A program made the position numbers and the translations under genes. The notes under the pieces are model-generated. The model saw only the letters and a program-made list of their open reading frames with translations. It ran no database searches and had not been told where the DNA came from. Below are positions 59,101 through 64,000 of a stretch of 64,000 bases of DNA, one piece after another. The stretch's first letter is position 1, and every line of letters begins with the position of its first letter. Source of the stretch: Zonotrichia leucophrys gambelii (Eukaryota > Chordata > Aves > Passeriformes > Passerellidae); contig NC_088172.1 in NCBI RefSeq assembly GCF_028769735.1, positions 67,294,631 through 67,358,630 of the forward strand, read 5' to 3'.

Positions 59101-62100
59101 ACTACAAAACTACATTTTTCTCTTATAGGGAGACTGGGAGGAAACCTTGTGCTCTTGAGTCAGAAATACCTTTCTTTTTTAGCACACCTTGCCCCTGATA
59201 GCAGAAGCTGTCTATATAGAGTTTTAGTCTTCACTCTTATTAATGAATGAACAGGAATGATTGTTCTGGGTGTGACTCAACCTCAATTAACATCAGTGCT
59301 CAGGGATTATGCTGGTCCATTGAGTTTCTCTCAGGTTTGGTGAGCTGCCAAAATTCATCATGGAAACATGAGGGCTTCTTACAAGTAAGGCTTGAACTCA
59401 AATTCATTCATTTATCTTTCTTTTGCTGGGAAGCCACACAATTGCTTACACTGGCACCTGTAAACAGAATGGTGAGAATCCTTCACAAAATGTTTCTCTC
59501 CACAGCTTTCTTGAAAATATATCCCTCAATTTTCTGCTGCCCTAATCATGGGGGAAATGTTCAGCTTAAACTTTCTAGGTAAAGTTTAGTTCTTATGTTC
59601 ACATTTCCCTTCTAGAATAATGGCCTTCATGATTAGCTCACTATGTGATTTCCTTTGATAAATTTAGCTCCAGTTCAAAGTGTTACAATTAATTTATATT
59701 ATAGTAAATACATTTGATCTTGGAAGCTAAGAGGTTTCAGATCACTCTGAGACTTGGGGAGATATTTGAAAATCCTAGCGACAGAAAGGCTCAGAAAATC
59801 CTGGCAACGCATTGGTTTGGAAATACCAAATGAGCTGGCAGATTTCATTTGGCTGTCTTGTTGCTCTTGGGCTGACAAAAGGAGAAGGGGAGAACAGCAA
59901 CAAAATCAACATCCCTGGAGACTGAAATTGTCCTTTGACAGGAAAAGCAGTTGATGCTGCAGTGGGAACTTCCTTGCTTGATAAGTACAACCTCAAACTC
60001 ATTCTCGAGGGATTTCTCAAGGGGAGAAAAGCACTTGCTCCTGCAGCTGCGACCTTGCTGCTTGCACTGTCAGAGTTGCCTGCAAACTCAGGCAGTTTTG
60101 AGCTAGAGGTACCTGCCTTAGTCTGAACTGTGGACTTGATGTTGCTCCTGGCATGTGTGTGGGCTTCAGAAGACAAACTGCCTTCTCATCCACCAAAAAG
60201 TAACATTGTAGATTTCCTTCTGCTGGAGATATCTCTTCCCTAAGAAAATCAAAACCAATTCTCTGCAGCAGCTGTTGTTTGCTGCATTAATGTTTGGTAT
60301 GCATTAGTGTTTGAGCTTGGGCCAGTATTCTTATTATCCTTTGTCCTGATGTCCGAAATCTCCTATTTCATTCCAGATGCGCGTCATTATCTGTACACTG
60401 GCCTCACGTCTGTGGTCACAGGGATTATTTTGTTGTGATTAGGTAGTTGTAGCTAGGATAATCCCTCCACTTTTCACGCAAAACCAGCTCAGTGCCTCTC
60501 TGTTCTCGTCTCTCTTGCAGAAGCATAAGTGCAGAGTTGCCTGGCCTTTGTTTATTGGGTGGTGGTAGGGAACAGCTGGGCTCCACCTGCAATTATGGAT
60601 AGTTCTCAAGCTGTGAGTGTAGAGTTTAGTTACTGCTGGAGCTAGCACGTGCCTGTGTTTATGTGCACCGGGAGCAGGCACACGCTGAAGCTGGAAGGAG
60701 ATGAGCTGAGCAGCTGAAGGAGCAAGGCTGGAGCATCACTGCCATATCCTGCTGCTGGCTGCTGCAGTCCCAGAGCCGGTGACATCTGCCTGCAGCAGCC
60801 TGAGGCCCTATGAAACGGGGGGCACACATGATGTTTCAAAGCCCTCAAGTAGGTACGCATCAAACCTTCATTTTCTGTCCCTCAGCTCATGGTGTGTCTA
60901 AATCTGCTTCTGTATGTGGAGTCAGCAGGCTGTGGTTTGTGGGCAGAGCTCCAATGGTACCTCCACAGAGCAGGACACTGTGCAGCTTGCTCAGGCTCTC
61001 CCTGTGGGGATGCAGGTGTGATGTGCTGTGCACAGTCCCACCTTGCTGGGAAGCCTGTGCATTTACTGTGTCTCGGGAAAATAGAGAGGAACTGGGCCTG
61101 TTTACAATGAAAGGGAGAGCTGACCACAGTGTTACACGCTGCCCTGCTTTTAGGCTACATAGTCAGGCATGGGGTGCAGCCTAAACCATACAGGCTTTTC
61201 AGTGCTGGATCAAAGAAGCGTTTTCAGCATTGTTTCTTGTGATAATTTGCACATTCAAAGCTGCTTTTTAAGACCATGTCACCCAAACTGCAAAAATAAA
61301 ATACCCTCCTAAGCTACCAAACTTAAGGAATAAAAGGAGATAAAACGTTGTTAGGGAAGAGTCCAGAGAGAAAAAGAGGAAATATAAACAGCATGCATAA
61401 TCTTCTCTCCATCCCAGTTTTATAATCCCTCTTGGCAAGGGTGGGCTTGTTTGCTTTCTCCTAAAGCAAGTTAGTAGCTATAACTTCTCTACAGATCCAG
61501 GATTTCCTGATGCACAGATGCTGTTGGGAGACAGAAGGCAGCTAGATGTCTCCACTCCACTGCAGTTCTCACCAGATTTTTGTATGGACATTGGCTCTGT
61601 TTAATTCCATCTCTTCCTAATTCAGTAGGTGTGAGGGAGGACCACACCAAAGTCCCTCCTGAAACTTGTTGTTTTCTCTCTCTTTTCCTGTGAGTTTGAA
61701 CTCTTGTCCACCAACTTTACATCCTCCTTGTGATACAAAGACAATGCAGATTTGTTAGAGTATTTTAAAGATCTGTGTGCAAATCATAGAGATGCAAATG
61801 TACCCAAGAGGAGAAACTGAACTTTTATCAAAGAACACCTTACTTTAGGGATAAAAGGGTAGACTAATCTGTGCTCACAGTTCACCAGCTATCTGAGGTG
61901 CCAGGTGTTCAGAGCAAGAAGGACCATTAGGATAACTGTGTGTCTTCCTGAATAGCAGAGCTGAGAGAATCCCCGTTACAGACTTCTGCAGCAAGATTAC
62001 AATATCTAGAAAGATATCCAATCAGTCTTGAGTTTAAGACTCCAGATGGAGCAAACTGGGTCCAGGGAAGTGATTACAAAGGCTAGTTAACTTCTCCAAA

Positions 62101-62600
62101 ACTCAGAAGACTTGGTTTAACTTTGTTTTTTTAACACTGAATCCCAGTCTGTCTGTTTAATATGTCCTACACTGCTTATTGTTTACAGCTTTTTAAATCA
62201 GTGTTAATGGAACTGATTTCAAAAAACTTACAGAAGCCTGTTACCTTAAGATGGTTCTCTTTCAACATTAACATCAACAAACTGAAGTGAAACACAAAAT
62301 TCAAGTATTGTGTGGCCTGTTGAGCTGTTTCTAAAAAGTGATAGTAACTAGCATGGATCATGTAATTATCTCCTATTTTACATAGTTACCACATCCTAGA
62401 ATATTATAGTAGTGCCAGCTGAGCTATAGTAACCATGTGTACATGCTCTAAATCCATGGCAAACGAGAAGGAATGCTGGCTAAGTTGGCCTGCATGAGAA
62501 AGAGGTAAATACAGCTATTTTCAAGTTGTTGTTGTTGTAGTCTCTACCAATTCACGTGACAACTGCAGTGACGCACAACTGGTGACTCTGTGTCTGCTCC
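53146..62600. other. Intergenic DNA
   Basis: No gene, RNA gene or mobile element was recognised. Frames of 60-133 codons are short and unlike known families. The region is 25-34 kb downstream of TBXT. Confidence 0.6.
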
Positions 62601-62654
62601 TTTTGGGGCTTTTCCACAGCCCCAAAACTGTGGGCTCCTTTGCCCACAGTTTTG
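62601..62654. repeat. Two overlapping, mutually exclusive hairpins
   Basis: TTTTGGGGCT (62601-62610) pairs with AGCCCCAAAA (62618-62627). CAAAACTGTGGGC (62623-62635) pairs with GCCCACAGTTTTG (62642-62654) across a TCCTTT loop. The shared bases 62623-62627 can join only one hairpin at a time. Confidence 0.85.
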
Positions 62655-64000
62655 CCTACAGTCAGCAACAAGCTGAATGACCAACAGCTACATTGTGTGT
62701 AATTTGTTTTTTAAAATTGTCTCTGCAGTAACTTTTTCCAATAATCTGGAACTTCCAATTGACTTTCCATTGACTTCAGTGCATTTTGGATCAGATGTTA
62801 ACATGAACATCTGGTTGCAAATTCATTAGCCAAGTCCGAACAAGACAGCCTCTGTGAAACAAATACCTTCAGAATTCTTCCCTTGGTACTCTCTGAGTAT
62901 CTTACTTTGGAAATTTGGTGGTCTCAGGAACTGCACTGCATCAGCTCCAACTGCAACGTCAGTGTGGTGTTGACAATGTGATCACCTGCTGTTCCCTGAT
63001 CCTGTTATTTCCTCTTCAGAGCTAGAGCTCAGCACATTTCTGGCTGGGTCGCCTGATACACAGGATTTACAGCTCAGCTGAACTGATGTTGGTATTGGAA
63101 GGTTACCCTCTTAATTTCTTCTGTTCCCTTTCCCTTTAGTCAAGAAATTTTGCTGCATTTTCTCACAATGATTCCAGGCATTAGCACGAGAGTTCCCCTG
63201 CTCTCCCACAGCAACAGGTTGGCAGCAGACACTGGCATCACCATTTTAATGTAAATATTGGGTCCTCTTTTAGAACTTGGAAGGGATTTTATCTGCAAAA
63301 GAGATGCTTAGATTTCTAAAATTCCCCCCAAAACGGGAGTCAGCCTGAGCTAGATATGTTTATATGTATTCTAAACGCAAAGGCATATAAAAAAAGGGAA
63401 GTAAAATGTGACCCATTTCATTATTCTTTTTAATTTCCTTCCAGTAGTTTGTACAAGTAGGAAAACATATGAGGACACAGGGGAAAAGAGGCTTCTAAAG
63501 AGGCTGCAATAATTTGCGGGGAAAAAAAATTAAATCCCAATGCACATTAAGAAAGGCAAATTTGATAGCTTATTTAGTAAAGACATCACTGCCTGTAGAC
63601 ACAAAATTTTTATAGCTCTGTTGGATTCCACCCTTTAAAAGTTTTTGTTGTTGTAGAAACCATACATTTATATTTTTTGTTCTTTTCCTTTATTGAACAA
63701 TCTCTATTTAATTGTTTTAAAATACATGCGGTATATCTAGATCCCTCCTGGTGTTGATTTTTTCTGACTAACAGTGCATTTATAGTTAAACAAGTGAGGC
63801 ATTTGGACTGTAGTCATTTTGATTTATAGCAGCAGGAACAAAGCGAGAGAGTACAGACGTCAGTGCTGCTGCTGCTGATCTGGCAACAGAGACTTCCTAA
63901 TGTACAAATTACGTCTTTCACCACACAATTCCCTCTCTACCCTAGCTAGAGACAGGGAAGCATGCTTATTTAATGCAGTGTGTGCCATCTGTACAAAGGT
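62655..64000. other. AT-rich intergenic DNA to the right edge
   Basis: No gene recognised. A short GCT repeat (GTGCTGCTGCTGCTG) occurs near 63863. Confidence 0.6.

Noticed and set aside
4345..61634. T-box half-sites AGGTGTGA at 4345-4352, 61014-61021 and 61627-61634 as autoregulatory sites
   Set aside because: About two such 8-mers are expected by chance on both strands of 64 kb; only the first has a nearby partial opposite site (TCACAC at 4325).
1..64000. CRISPR arrays, operons, bacterial promoters, plasmid or phage elements, PDE10A, PRR18 or SFT2D1 exons
   Set aside because: None seen. The spliced gene, CR1, LTR and NUMT content are vertebrate nuclear, and no exon of the usual TBXT neighbours was recognised.

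Overview
The window is vertebrate nuclear DNA, most likely from a songbird. The evidence is an intact, intron-interrupted Brachyury gene, three CR1 LINE fragments, two long terminal repeats that resemble passerine endogenous retroviral LTRs as I remember them, and a nuclear copy of mitochondrial DNA whose ND2-tRNA-Trp-tRNA-Ala order and sequence look avian. The species assignment is inference; no database was searched.

The only protein-coding gene I can support is TBXT (Brachyury, T) on the + strand. It has eight coding exons between 22115 and 28324. The exons join in frame, with GT/AG introns, into a 433-residue T-box transcription factor (434 or 435 residues if alternative NAGNAG acceptors are used). 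The start lies in a CpG island (about 21230-22720) with a TATA box, two CCAAT boxes, a CRE-like site and two exact TCF/LEF cores. This fits the known control of Brachyury by Wnt/beta-catenin. The 3' UTR has polyadenylation signals at 28924 and 29646.

Layout: 1-620 is a GC-rich stretch with a paired-type homeodomain site. 621-18695 is AT-rich, gene-free upstream DNA with A/C-, G/T- and T-rich low-complexity tracts. 18696-19075 is a second GC-rich patch about 3 kb upstream of the gene. 19076-21229 is proximal upstream DNA. 21230-28945 is TBXT. About 28945-64000 is gene-free downstream DNA holding an LTR (about 30600-31305) next to a CR1 (31311-31475), a second LTR (about 35050-35405), a mitochondrial insertion (about 49511-49778), a CR1 on the + strand (about 49915-50045) and a CR1 on the - strand (52802-53145).

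The biology is therefore a single developmental regulator in a large non-coding landscape, probably carrying distal enhancers that cannot be proven from one sequence. Points most worth checking are the consecutive NAGNAG acceptors before exons 6 and 7, a perfect 23-bp-arm hairpin in intron 7, the mitochondrial insertion, and the promoter TCF/LEF pair. I found no CRISPR array, operon, prokaryotic element or undescribed multi-gene system.
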